Assembly (NCBI RefSeq): GCF_937890665.1 | Contig: NZ_CALADU010000253.1 | Span: 1-17,859, forward strand | From: an uncultured Subdoligranulum sp. | GTDB lineage: Bacteria; Bacillota_A; Clostridia; Oscillospirales; Ruminococcaceae | Direction: 5' to 3' | Length of the DNA stretch: 17,859 bases | The notes under the pieces: model-generated | What the model saw: the letters and a program-made list of their open reading frames with translations, nothing else | What the model was told of the DNA's origin: nothing | Database searches by the model: none | In this document: one piece after another, positions 7,037 through 17,747 of the stretch | Layout of the letters: every line of letters starts with the position of its first letter | Numbering within the stretch: position 1 is the stretch's first letter | Program-made: the position numbers and the translations under genes

Positions 7037-9085
7037 TTACAGAATGACGCTCAAAAGCGGCGTGATCATGAGGTCGATGATCTTAATCCCGACGAAGGGG
7101 GTCACCACGCCGCCCAGACCGTAGATCAGCATATTCCGGGCCAGCATTTTGCCGGAGGACATGGGGCGGTACCGAACGCCTTTCATGGCCAGCGGGATCA
7201 GGCAGGGAATAATGAGAGCGTTAAAAATCAGCGCCGACAGAATGGCACTGTATTGAGTGGACAGGTGCATGATGTTGAGCACCTGCAGTTGGGGAATGGC
7301 AGCCATAAACATGGCGGGGATAATGGCAAAATACTTGGCAATATCGTTAGCGATGGAGAAAGTGGTCAGCGAGCCTCGGGTGATCAGCAGTTGTTTGCCG
7401 ATTTCCACCACTTCCAGAATCTTGGTGGGGTCGCTGTCCAGATCCACCATGTTGGCCGCTTCCTTGGCGGCGGTGGTACCGGAGTTCATGGCCAGACCCA
7501 CATTCGCCTGAGCCAGAGCCGGGGCGTCGTTGGTGCCGTCGCCAGTCATAGCCACAATCTTACCTTCCGCCTGCTCCTGCTTGATGACTCGGATCTTATC
7601 CTCGGGCTTGCACTCGGCAATAAAACCGTCCACGCCTGCTTCTTTTGCGATGGTGGCAGCCGTCAGCGGGTTGTCGCCGGTGCACATAATGGTTTTGATG
7701 CCAATGGCACGCAGACGATTAAACCGTTCGGTCATGCCGGGCTTGACGGTATCTTTCAGGTAGATGACGCCCAGAATTTTGTCGTTTTCGGTGACCACCA
7801 GAGGCGTACCGCCCAGAGAAGAAACCTTTTCCACATGCTCGTGCAAATCCGCCGGGACCACACCTCCCTGTGCCTTCACATACTGTTCCATCGCATCGGA
7901 AGCACCCTTACGGACTTTGGTCCCATCGGGCAGATCGACGCCGCTCATGCGGGTCTGAGCCGTGAATTCCTGAAAAACAGAACCGGGCAGTTCCACACTT
8001 TCATCGCCCAGACGGCGGGTCAGGTCCAGAGTGGATTTGCCTTCCGGCGTATCGTCATGCAAGCTGGTCAGCGCCGCACAGCGAATCAGGTCACTGCGAG
8101 AAACGCCCGCCACCGGGAAGAAATCCGCCGCCAGACGGTTGCCGAAGGTAATGGTGCCGGTCTTATCCAGAATCATGGTATCCACGTCGCCGCAGGCTTC
8201 CACCGCTTTGCCGGACATGGCGATGACGTTAAAACGGGTGACACGGTCCATACCGGCAATACCGATGGCGGACAGCAGGCCGCCGATGGTGGTAGGAATC
8301 AGGCACACCATCAGCGCGATCAGCGTAGAAACGGGCAGCATCACGCCGCTGTACAGGCCAATGGGGTACAGCGTCACGATCACGATGAGGAAGATGATGG
8401 TCAGCGAGACCAGCAGGGTGTTCAGCGCGATCTCGTTGGGCGTCTTTTTGCGGGAAGCCCCTTCCACCAAAGCGATCATCCGGTCCAGAAAGCTGTTGCC
8501 GGGGTCCGAAGCGATGCGGATCTTCAGCCAGTCGGAAACGACGGTGGTGCCGCCGGTGACCGAGCAGAAATCACCGCCGCTTTCCCGCACCACGGGGGCG
8601 GATTCGCCGGTAATGGCGGATTCATCCACCGAGGCAATGCCCTCGATTACTTCTCCATCGCCGGGGATCACCTCGCCCGCGCGGACCATCACCACGTCGC
8701 CCTTGTGAAGTTCACTGGAAGAAACATCGGTTTCCTGCCCCTTTTCGTCCAGCAGATGGGCCACCGTATTCTTCTGGGTTTTTTTCAGACTGGCCGCCTG
8801 AGCTTTGCCCCTGCCTTCCGCCACCGATTCGGCAAAATTAGCAAACAATACCGTGACCAGAAGAATGACAGAAACAATCAGGTTGTAGGTACGCAGGTTG
8901 GTATCGTTTTCGCCGAAGATGCCGGGAATGACCGTCTGCAGCAGCGTGATGAAAAAGCCTACTTCCACCACAAACATGACCGGATTTTTGATCATGTAAC
9001 GTGGATCCAGTTTTGTAAAAGCCCCCACTAACGCCTGTTTGACAATGTCCGGCGTCAGCATGGTTTGCTGTTTCTTTTTACTCAT
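7037..9085 (-). CDS. kdpB: KdpB, P-type ATPase catalytic subunit of the potassium pump
   Basis: The 682-aa length is normal for KdpB. Visible P-type motifs are TGES (159-162, with S162 the serine whose phosphorylation inhibits E. coli KdpB), DKTGT with phospho-acceptor D307, the nucleotide-binding KGAS segment, the CTGDNPLTA segment and the [16 protein letters not shown] hinge. Residue numbers of S162 and D307 agree with E. coli. Membrane helices occur around 36-55, 68-85, 225-245, 250-270 and in the C-terminal region. KdpB hydrolyses ATP to drive K+ from KdpA into the cytoplasm. Its AAGGAGG site overlaps the kdpA stop, so translation is likely coupled. Confidence 0.97.
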   Translation of the reverse strand: MSKKKQQTMLTPDIVKQALVGAFTKLDPRYMIKNPVMFVVEVGFFITLLQTVIPGIFGENDTNLRTYNLIVSVILLVTVLFANFAESVAEGRGKAQAASLKKTQKNTVAHLLDEKGQETDVSSSELHKGDVVMVRAGEVIPGDGEVIEGIASVDESAITGESAPVVRESGGDFCSVTGGTTVVSDWLKIRIASDPGNSFLDRMIALVEGASRKKTPNEIALNTLLVSLTIIFLIVIVTLYPIGLYSGVMLPVSTLIALMVCLIPTTIGGLLSAIGIAGMDRVTRFNVIAMSGKAVEACGDVDTMILDKTGTITFGNRLAADFFPVAGVSRSDLIRCAALTSLHDDTPEGKSTLDLTRRLGDESVELPGSVFQEFTAQTRMSGVDLPDGTKVRKGASDAMEQYVKAQGGVVPADLHEHVEKVSSLGGTPLVVTENDKILGVIYLKDTVKPGMTERFNRLRAIGIKTIMCTGDNPLTAATIAKEAGVDGFIAECKPEDKIRVIKQEQAEGKIVAMTGDGTNDAPALAQANVGLAMNSGTTAAKEAANMVDLDSDPTKILEVVEIGKQLLITRGSLTTFSIANDIAKYFAIIPAMFMAAIPQLQVLNIMHLSTQYSAILSALIFNALIIPCLIPLAMKGVRYRPMSSGKMLARNMLIYGLGGVVTPFVGIKIIDLMITPLLSVIL

Positions 9086-9100
9086 AGCGGAAATGCCTCC

Positions 9101-10852
9101 TTATGCCCAAAGCGTCAGATGCTCTGCAATGGGGCCCAGAGCTAGCACCGGGAAGAACGTAAGCGCGGCAAAAATGTACACAACGAACACCAGAATGACC
9201 GCGAACGAGAAGGTGCAGGTGCGCAACGTTCCAGCCGATTCGTTGACAAAGTTTTTCTTCATCAGCGAGCCTGCAATGGCCAACTGAATGACAATGGGCA
9301 GATACCGGCCCAGAAACATCACAACACCCGTGGTCATATTCCAGAACGCCGTGTTGTCAGCCAGCCCCTCAAATCCCGAACCATTGTTGGCGGCCGAAGA
9401 CGCATATTCGTACAAAACCTGCGTCAGGCCGTGGTAGCCGGGGTTGGTGATGCCCGCCAGCCCTCCGGCTGTGGCCACCGCCAGAGCGGAGAACACCAGA
9501 ATCAGCAGCGGGTGCACGATGATGCCCAGCGCCGTGAGCTTCATCTCCCGTCCTTCGATCTTTTTGCCCAGATATTCCGGCGTGCGCCCGACCATCAGCC
9601 CGCAGATGAACACGGCCAGAATCGCGTAGAGGATCATATTCATCAGACCCACGCCCTTGCCGCCGAACACACAGTTGAGCATCATGTGCAGCAGCGGCAC
9701 CATGCCGCCCAGCGGGGTCAGGGTGTCATGCATATTGTTGACGGTACCTGTGGTGAAGGAGGTCGTGACTGTGGTGAACAGGGCCGACTGGGCAACACCA
9801 AAGCGCACTTCCTTGCCTTCCATGCTGCCTTCGGCCTGACTCAGCCCCAGATCTTCCAATACGGGGTTGCCCTGACTTTCTGCCCAGAAGCAAACCGCCA
9901 ACCCCACCAGAAACAGAATGCCCATCGCGGCAAAAATGCTGCGGCCCTCCCGGCCAAAAAGGCGGGCCGTCAGGCTGGCTGGTTCTGCGGGCAGGGCGTT
10001 TTCCTTACGCAGGCGTTCCCGGCGGCTTTCGCCCACCATCTTGCCGAAAGTGATGACACAGGCACCGGGCAACAGCATCATGGAATACAGCTCGATCAGA
10101 TCCGAGAGCATGGTGGGGTTCTCCAGCGGGGTGGCGGAGTTGGCTCCCAAAAAGCCGCCGCCGTTGGTGCCGAGATGCTTGATGATCTCCAGTGCCGCGA
10201 TGGGGCCCATGGCAATGACCTGAGAAGTTCCTTCCAGCGTATTCACCACAAGGTTGGCGCTGAAATTCTGGGGAACCCCCTGCCACACCAGCAGCAAGCC
10301 ACCCACCAGCGAAAAGGGCAACAAAATGCGGGTGGTGATGCGCACAAGGTCCCCATAGAAGTTGCCCACATTGTCTTTAGTTTTTCCGGCCAAACCGCGG
10401 ATAAAAGCCACACAAGCCGCATAGCCGCTGGCGGCGGATACAAACATCATAAAGGTGATGACCAGCATCTGGGAAAGGTAGCTCAGTCCGCTTTCCCCGG
10501 CGTAATGCTGCAAATTGGTGTTGGTCATAAAGCTGATGATGGTATTGAACGCCAGCGTGGGTTCCATCCCATCAATGCCGTTGGGGTTGAACAGCGGCAA
10601 TCTCTGGATACGCAGAATCAGGTAGCCAACGGCGATCATCACGCCGTTGGTACCCACCAGAGTTAGGGCATATTGCTTCCAGTTCATTCCATTGCGGGGG
10701 TTGACCCCGCCCAGACGATAGATGACACCATCCACCCGGTCGAAGAGCGGGTCCCCGAAGGTGTGCTTTTCCGCGGCGATATGATACAGATACCGCCCCA
10801 CCGGAATGACAAGGATCAAATAGATGATGATTGTCACAGCCAGTTGTAACAT
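9101..10852 (-). CDS. kdpA: KdpA, potassium-binding channel-like subunit
   Basis: This 583-aa, strongly hydrophobic protein of the SKT/KdpA family has about ten membrane helices. All four pore-loop regions are present: TNTNLQHYAGE (110-120), GTNGGGFLGANSATPLENP (228-246), TTSFTTGTVNNMHDT (363-377) and SSAANNGSGFEG (485-496). These form the K+ selectivity filter; K+ enters here and passes through the intersubunit tunnel to KdpB. The ATG (10852) is preceded by AGGAGG. The kdpF stop is 31 nt upstream, so kdpF and kdpA form one unit. No truncation or substitution in the filter motifs was seen. Confidence 0.97.
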   Translation of the reverse strand: MLQLAVTIIIYLILVIPVGRYLYHIAAEKHTFGDPLFDRVDGVIYRLGGVNPRNGMNWKQYALTLVGTNGVMIAVGYLILRIQRLPLFNPNGIDGMEPTLAFNTIISFMTNTNLQHYAGESGLSYLSQMLVITFMMFVSAASGYAACVAFIRGLAGKTKDNVGNFYGDLVRITTRILLPFSLVGGLLLVWQGVPQNFSANLVVNTLEGTSQVIAMGPIAALEIIKHLGTNGGGFLGANSATPLENPTMLSDLIELYSMMLLPGACVITFGKMVGESRRERLRKENALPAEPASLTARLFGREGRSIFAAMGILFLVGLAVCFWAESQGNPVLEDLGLSQAEGSMEGKEVRFGVAQSALFTTVTTSFTTGTVNNMHDTLTPLGGMVPLLHMMLNCVFGGKGVGLMNMILYAILAVFICGLMVGRTPEYLGKKIEGREMKLTALGIIVHPLLILVFSALAVATAGGLAGITNPGYHGLTQVLYEYASSAANNGSGFEGLADNTAFWNMTTGVVMFLGRYLPIVIQLAIAGSLMKKNFVNESAGTLRTCTFSFAVILVFVVYIFAALTFFPVLALGPIAEHLTLWA

Positions 10853-10883
10853 ACTGTATTCCTCCTATACGGTTGATGCGCTT

Positions 10884-10961
10884 TTAAAAACGTTCCGGAT
10901 GCGCAAGTGCATACACAAGATACCCTGCCAACAACACCACGATGATTCCCAATAAAATCAT
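10884..10961 (-). CDS. kdpF: KdpF, 25-residue accessory subunit of the Kdp ATPase
   Basis: The single membrane helix ends in GYLVYALAHPERF, which is the KdpF signature (E. coli KdpF ends GYLVYALINAEAF). KdpF sits in the membrane at the KdpA/KdpB interface and stabilises the complex. Start ATG 10961 has a moderate site (AGGGGAAAG) upstream. The gene lies directly before kdpA, as in E. coli. It is easily missed because of its size. Confidence 0.88.
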   Translation of the reverse strand: MILLGIIVVLLAGYLVYALAHPERF

Positions 10962-10980
10962 AAGAGCTTTCCCCTGCCTT

Positions 10981-11079
10981 TCACTCCTCTTCATCCAGTT
11001 GGTGCCGGCACCATTCAACCAGCAGGCTAACCAGACCAAAACCCGCCAGCAGTATACCGATCATCAAAAGATCCATCAT
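10981..11079 (-). CDS. 32-aa membrane peptide upstream of kdpF
   Basis: The peptide starts MMDLLMIGILLAGFGLVSLL and ends VEWCRHQLDEEE: one hydrophobic helix (about 4-21) and a charged tail. It has a strong AAGGAGGAG site. Its start codon overlaps the stop of the preceding 44-aa gene (ATGA, 11076-11079), so the two are translationally coupled. Small hydrophobic peptides precede kdpF or kdpA in various bacteria, and the C. acetobutylicum operon has kdpZ and kdpY here; the sequences were not compared. Function is unknown; a Kdp accessory role is inferred from context. Confidence 0.75.
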   Translation of the reverse strand: MMDLLMIGILLAGFGLVSLLVEWCRHQLDEEE

Positions 11080-11210
11080 CGTCCTTCTCCTCCTTTATGG
11101 GCAAGGCGCGTCCAAACCTTGTGTGCCGCCTTTGCCGCCGTACAAATCAGCGCTGTGCATACCAGCATCACCGAAATAACCAAAACTCGTATCAGCATAT
11201 ACTCTTGCAT
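11076..11210 (-). CDS. 44-aa membrane peptide, first gene of the kdp operon
   Basis: The sequence begins MQEYMLIRVLVISVMLVCTA, continues LICTAAKAAHKVWTRLAHKG and ends GEGR. One hydrophobic helix (about 6-27) is followed by a basic tail, which predicts that the tail is cytoplasmic. The upstream site (AGAAGGTC) is weaker than those of its neighbours. It overlaps the next gene by 4 nt. I do not recognise a family. Its position directly behind the predicted KdpE-dependent promoter suggests that it is made together with the pump. Instead of acting in the complex, it could be a leader peptide that couples translation to the next gene. Confidence 0.6.
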   Translation of the reverse strand: MQEYMLIRVLVISVMLVCTALICTAAKAAHKVWTRLAHKGGEGR

Positions 11211-11271
11211 AAAACTGACCTTCTTTCTTCTTTGCATAACTTGCAAACCCCACTTGGTGTTTGTGTACCCT

Positions 11272-11335
11272 AGAATACCGCAAACAATTCTAAACAGGGA
11301 TTAAGGAACCCAACATCGTATTAAAGCTGCATTAA
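11272..11335 (-). promoter_or_regulatory. Candidate kdpFABC promoter with KdpE-like boxes
   Basis: On the minus strand TTAATGCAGCTTTAAT (11320-11335) is a perfect TTAAT-N6-TTAAT repeat with an 11-bp period. A second, weaker copy TTAATCCCTGTTTAGA lies at 11289-11304, 31 bp further downstream. The -10 candidate TATTCT is at 11272-11277, with 42 bp to the first box. The -35 position reads TCCCTG, far from consensus, as expected for an activator-dependent promoter. The leader to the 44-aa gene is about 55 nt. Confidence 0.5.
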
Positions 11336-11367
11336 TTTTCTTTTACCGCTCGGCAAGCAAAAGAGTA

Positions 11368-11410
11368 GGCAAAGAGCCCGACCGAAGAAATCTCGGTCGG
11401 GCCCTTTGCC
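11368..11410 (-). terminator. Terminator of the kinase-less kdpD paralogue
   Basis: A long GC-rich hairpin (11368-11384 with 11394-11410) has 17 paired positions with one A-C mismatch; the core is CCCGACCG/CGGTCGGG. It starts 14 bp after the stop codon. The T-tract on the minus strand is poor (TACTCTTTT). On the plus strand CTTTTC follows, so it may act in both directions. Confidence 0.7.
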
Positions 11411-11424
11411 CTTTTCTATGCTTT

Positions 11425-13392
11425 TTACACACACCTTGTATTTTGCTGCGCGTTATCCTCCTGCTGCCGCTCCTGTTGCAACCGTATTCGTTCCTGAATC
11501 AGGCCGCACTCATTCAGGATAGCCACCATAAGGTTTTTTTCAAACATATCCGGAACGGGGTACCCTTCCACCGGGATTCCCACAATGCCCATCACCCCTT
11601 GCGTACCTCTTACCGCCATAAACAACCATTTAGCCTCCGGCAATGTATGTGTGGTGGCACCGGCGTTCTTGTTATTTTGCTGCACCCACTGGGCAACCCC
11701 CAATTCCTGCGGCGTAAGCGCCTGCAACACTTGGATTTGATCTGCCGGTTCCACACGCAGCTGCAATTCCTTGCCGGAATTATGCCGTCCATACAATACC
11801 GGGCGGCCAAACAAATGGTGGAGCTGTTCTGCCGCAAGACGCAGGCAATCCCATTCATCCCGACCTTTCAGCAATTTCTGGCTGCTTTCCAGCAGCAATT
11901 CGGTATAGTACCCCTTCTCCACGGCAAGACGAGCCTGCGCTTTGACCCGAGCCGCCAGCGAGCTGGCCAGAAAGCTGGACAGAAGCATAATGAAAAAGGT
12001 GACCGGGTAGCTGGGGTCGTTTGCCTGAAAGGTAAACCGCGGCACCGTAAAAAAGAAATTGAAAGCCGCCACGCTGAGCAGAGAAGCCATGGCTCCGTAC
12101 CCGTAACCTTCCGTCCATACTGCTATAACCAGAACTCCCAGAATATAGACCGTAATGCTGTTGGACTCGCTGAAACCGGCACGGTCAAAGGCAAAACATA
12201 CCGCCGTTGCCGCCGTCAGCACCGCCAACATCCGTGCAAGATCCCGCCAGGAAAATCGGAAAGGTGCCTGATGCAGATGCTTTCGGTGGGTTCTGTGCTT
12301 GACGTACAGCGGTTGATGATCGGGGATGATATAGATATCCAGATCCGTCAGTTCGATCAAACGGTCTGCCAAGGTTTTTTTGCCCGTCCATGGATTGGGC
12401 CGGTGGTTCACACGGCCCATCACAATCTTGGTAATACCCGAAACTCTGGCATACTCCGCAATCTGGACTGCCGGGTCTGTTCCGCAGACGGTTGCGATCT
12501 GTGCGCCCAACTGCTCTGCCAAACGCAGATTGCTGCGCAGGCGCTGGATGTTTTCCCCCGAAAGTTCTTTTGTGTCCGGTGTTTCCACAAACAGTGCCGT
12601 AAACCCGCTGTGGAAGGCTTCGGCCATGCGGGCCGCGGTGCGGATCACCTTGGCGTTGGAGGGCGCCGAGGAAAGGCAGATTAGAATGTGCTCCCCAGCC
12701 CGGGCGGTCTGCCCTTTTCCCTCCTGCACCGCCGTACGGTTCAGCCGGTCGGCGGTGCGGCGCATGGCGATTTCCCGCAAGGCCGCAAGATTTTCTACGG
12801 TAAAAAAGTTCTGCAGCGCCCGTCTGGCCTGCCCCGCCTTATAGACTTTTCCCGCCTGCAACCGTCTGATCAGGTCTTCCGGCTCGATATCCACCAGTTC
12901 CACCTGTCCCGCCCGGTCAAACACCCGGTCCGGAATCCGCTCGCTCACCGCCACGCCGGTGATTGACTGCACCAGATCATGCAGCGATTCCAGATGCTGC
13001 ACATTCACGGTACTGTACACATCGATCCCGGCGCGCAGCAGTTCTTCCACATCCTGATACCGTTTGGTATGGCGGCAGCCCGGCGCATTGCTGTGGGCCA
13101 GTTCATCCACCAGAATCAGTTGCGGATGCCTTTCCAACGCCCCGTCCAGATCCAGCTCCTGCAGTCGGATGCCGCGGTATTCAATTTCCTGACAAGGCAG
13201 TATTTCCAACCCTTCCAGCAGTGCCAATGTATCCGGGCGGGTGTGGCGTTCTACATAACCGACCACCACATCGATCCCGGCGGCCTTGGCCTGATGAGCC
13301 GCCTCCAGCATGGCATAGGTTTTACCCACCCCCGCCGCATACCCAAAAAAGATCTTCATTCTGCCGGGTTCCGGCATTTTTTCCTCTTCCAC
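11425..13392 (-). CDS. KdpD-like sensor protein lacking the histidine kinase domain
   Basis: This 655-aa protein has a canonical N-terminal KdpD domain: GYAAGVGKT (17-25), DELAH (96-100) and STVNVQHLESL. A Usp domain (about 234-358), four membrane segments (about 384-480, DUF4118, AAFNFFFTVPRF) and a GAF-like region (about 495-635) follow. It ends after ECGLIQERIRLQQERQQ, where the full-length KdpD continues into its H-box. Histidine, N, G1 and G2 boxes are absent, so it cannot be a kinase. GTG 13392 is chosen because AGGAGG lies 8 bp upstream; an in-frame TTG at 13416 would leave a leader of only about 10 nt. KdpD N-terminal fragments without kinase exist in other bacteria, for example cyanobacteria. 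Here it probably senses K+, ionic strength or a nucleotide and modulates the full-length KdpD. Confidence 0.88.
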   Translation of the reverse strand: MEEEKMPEPGRMKIFFGYAAGVGKTYAMLEAAHQAKAAGIDVVVGYVERHTRPDTLALLEGLEILPCQEIEYRGIRLQELDLDGALERHPQLILVDELAHSNAPGCRHTKRYQDVEELLRAGIDVYSTVNVQHLESLHDLVQSITGVAVSERIPDRVFDRAGQVELVDIEPEDLIRRLQAGKVYKAGQARRALQNFFTVENLAALREIAMRRTADRLNRTAVQEGKGQTARAGEHILICLSSAPSNAKVIRTAARMAEAFHSGFTALFVETPDTKELSGENIQRLRSNLRLAEQLGAQIATVCGTDPAVQIAEYARVSGITKIVMGRVNHRPNPWTGKKTLADRLIELTDLDIYIIPDHQPLYVKHRTHRKHLHQAPFRFSWRDLARMLAVLTAATAVCFAFDRAGFSESNSITVYILGVLVIAVWTEGYGYGAMASLLSVAAFNFFFTVPRFTFQANDPSYPVTFFIMLLSSFLASSLAARVKAQARLAVEKGYYTELLLESSQKLLKGRDEWDCLRLAAEQLHHLFGRPVLYGRHNSGKELQLRVEPADQIQVLQALTPQELGVAQWVQQNNKNAGATTHTLPEAKWLFMAVRGTQGVMGIVGIPVEGYPVPDMFEKNLMVAILNECGLIQERIRLQQERQQEDNAQQNTRCV

Positions 13393-13432
13393 GTTTTTTC
13401 CCTCCTCAACCTGCAAACGAGCCTTCCCTTTT

Positions 13433-13497
13433 AGAATACCACGCGTGTTCCCATGATGGCATGAACGTTATGAGGGTTTCCCTTAAGATTGTATAAA
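13433..13497 (-). promoter_or_regulatory. Candidate promoter of the kinase-less kdpD with KdpE-like box
   Basis: On the minus strand TTTATACAATCTTAAG (13482-13497), a TTTAT-N6-TTAAG repeat, lies 43 bp upstream of a TATTCT -10 (13433-13438). Context GGTATTCTA around the -10 is shared with the kdpFABC promoter candidate. The -35 position (TGCCAT) is poor. Predicted start is near 13426, with a leader of about 34 nt to GTG 13392. Confidence 0.5.
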
Positions 13498-13569
13498 GGC
13501 ACTGGGTTGCCTGTGTAAGCAGGGGCAATTCCTATGGCATTATACCTCCATCGCCTTTACCAAAGACTT

Positions 13570-13607
13570 TTGGTTCCTGTTCCACTGGTAAGGATAACCA
13601 ATTTTTT
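13570..13607 (+). terminator. Terminator-like stem-loop before the beta-glucoside promoter
   Basis: TTGGTT and CCT pair with AGG and AACCAA around a 12-nt loop, with a 2-nt bulge, followed by seven Ts. It lies between the divergent kdpD-paralogue promoter and the operon promoter, with no plus-strand gene before it. It may insulate the operon or be a chance structure. Confidence 0.3.
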
Positions 13608-13631
13608 TAAATAAATTGTGAAAATAGACAC

Positions 13632-13660
13632 TGGACAAAGCCACATAACTATGCTACAAT
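13632..13660 (+). promoter_or_regulatory. Promoter of the beta-glucoside operon
   Basis: TGGACA (13632-13637) and TACAAT (13655-13660) are separated by 17 bp, and a TG dinucleotide one base before the -10 makes it an extended -10 promoter. Transcription would start near 13667, about 13 nt before the RAT element. I saw no convincing cre site over it. Confidence 0.75.
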
Positions 13661-13679
13661 TTTTCGCAGAAAATCGAAG

Positions 13680-13713
13680 TACAAGATGTTACTCTTCGGA
13701 GGCGTTCCTTGTA
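13680..13713 (+). promoter_or_regulatory. RAT (ribonucleic antiterminator), target of the LicT/BglG protein
   Basis: TACAAG (13680-13685) pairs with CTTGTA (13708-13713). Internal loops ATGTTA and GCGTTC and an upper stem CTC-TTCG-GAG follow. The family consensus starts GGATTGTTACTG and ends with AGGC plus a closing stem; TGTTACT and AGGC are kept here. The adjacent gene encodes the matching RNA-binding protein. Confidence 0.75.
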
Positions 13714-13769
13714 AATGAGTCCTACAGTCGATGTAGGGCTTTGGTACGCTGTTTCCGGAGAGTTTTTTT
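13692..13769 (+). terminator. Leader terminator, mutually exclusive with the RAT
   Basis: CTCTTCGG (13692-13699), which is part of the RAT, can instead pair with CCGGAGAG (13755-13762), followed by seven Ts. GCGT (13702-13705) also pairs with ACGC (13746-13749), and an inner hairpin CCTACA/TGTAGG (13721-13737) closes the loop. Stabilising the RAT therefore prevents this terminator, the classical LicT/BglG mechanism. Confidence 0.7.
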
Positions 13770-13796
13770 ATTGCTTGAACGCAAAAGGGGGCTGCC

Positions 13797-14615
13797 ATGA
13801 AAATCATAAAAAAAATCAATACCAATGCAGCTCTGGGAGTTGACAGCCAAGGAAACGAAGTTGTGGTTCTGGGAAAAGGCATCGGTTTTCCGCCGGTGCC
13901 CTATGAGCTGAAGGATCTGTCACGTGTTCAACGTACCTTTTACAACGTAAATCCACAATACATTGGTGCCGTTGCGTCATTGCCGCAGGATATTTTACAA
14001 GTATCTGCAGAGATAGCCGAGCTGGCCGAAATCGAGTTGGACTGTGAACTGAACACCAATCTGCCGTTTGTGCTGGCGGATCATCTGAATTTTGCCGTCC
14101 AGCGGATCCGGCAGGGAATCGTGCTGACCATGCCACTGGCCCGGGATGTGGAACACCTTTATCCCAAAGAATTTGCGGTAGCCAAAAAGGCACTGGAGAT
14201 TTTTTACCGCCAGATCGGGCAGCGTTTGCCTGAAGGAGAAGTGACCAGTATTGCCCTACACCTGATCGTTGCGGAAGTGGAGAATGGGGATTTTCATTCC
14301 GTTATGATGTCCGCCAAGATTCTGGGTGAAGTGGACGATATTATCGAGGAAGAACTGCATCTGCATCTGGATCAGGAGAGCTTTCAGTACTCACGTTTCA
14401 GTATGCATCTTCGGTTTCTGATTGAGCGGTTGTCGTCCGGCAAACAGCTGGATAACAACATGGACGCCATTTACCATCAATTGATATCCGAGTACCCGGA
14501 TATATACCGCTGTGCTAGGAAAGTAGTAGACTATTTCAGTACGCAGTGGGGCTGGAAATGTAACGACAATGAGACAATGTATCTGATGCTTCACATCCAT
14601 CGTTTGCGGAGTTGA
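13797..14615 (+). CDS. licT: LicT/BglG-family transcriptional antiterminator
   Basis: The protein has 272 aa. An N-terminal RNA-binding CAT domain (1-56; MKIIKKINTNAALGVDSQGN, LGKGIGF) is followed by two PTS regulation domains (about 65-170 and 171-272). The four conserved PRD histidines are H96 (LADHLNFA), H155 (IALHLIVAE), H204 (FSMHLRF) and H266 (LMLHIHRL). They correspond to the sites phosphorylated by HPr or the cognate EII in LicT. When active, it binds the RAT in its own leader and allows transcription through the permease and glucosidase genes. It is the first gene of the operon and thus autoregulated. The start has a GGGGG-rich site (AAAAGGGGGCTGCC) upstream. Confidence 0.95.
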   Translation: MKIIKKINTNAALGVDSQGNEVVVLGKGIGFPPVPYELKDLSRVQRTFYNVNPQYIGAVASLPQDILQVSAEIAELAEIELDCELNTNLPFVLADHLNFAVQRIRQGIVLTMPLARDVEHLYPKEFAVAKKALEIFYRQIGQRLPEGEVTSIALHLIVAEVENGDFHSVMMSAKILGEVDDIIEEELHLHLDQESFQYSRFSMHLRFLIERLSSGKQLDNNMDAIYHQLISEYPDIYRCARKVVDYFSTQWGWKCNDNETMYLMLHIHRLRS

Positions 14616-14694
14616 GCTCCGCGTTCCACCAGAATGAAACTGCTCGGAAGCGCGCCCGGGCAGATTCAGATAAAACAAGAAGGAGACCATTACC

Positions 14695-17747
<3,053 letters not shown>

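Noticed and set aside
7253..9031. 592-aa open frame on the plus strand opposite kdpB
   Set aside because: Its His/Gln/Arg/Gly-rich composition is typical of the antisense frame of a GC-rich gene. There is no ribosome binding site or known motif, and kdpB fully explains the stretch.
9431..10666. 411-aa open frame opposite kdpA
   Set aside because: Shadow of kdpA with the same His/Gln/Gly-rich composition and no start signals.
11443..12684. 413-aa open frame opposite the kinase-less kdpD
   Set aside because: Antisense shadow; the minus-strand gene has clear domains, a start signal and a terminator.
13491..13560. Possible structured RNA (AAAGGC/GCCTTT and TTGCC/GGCAA repeats) before the licT promoter
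   Set aside because: I could not match it to a riboswitch class such as c-di-AMP, glycine or fluoride, and the operon promoter lies downstream of it.
13618..13634. Possible cre (catabolite repression) site near the licT promoter
   Set aside because: The central CG and several other consensus positions do not match.
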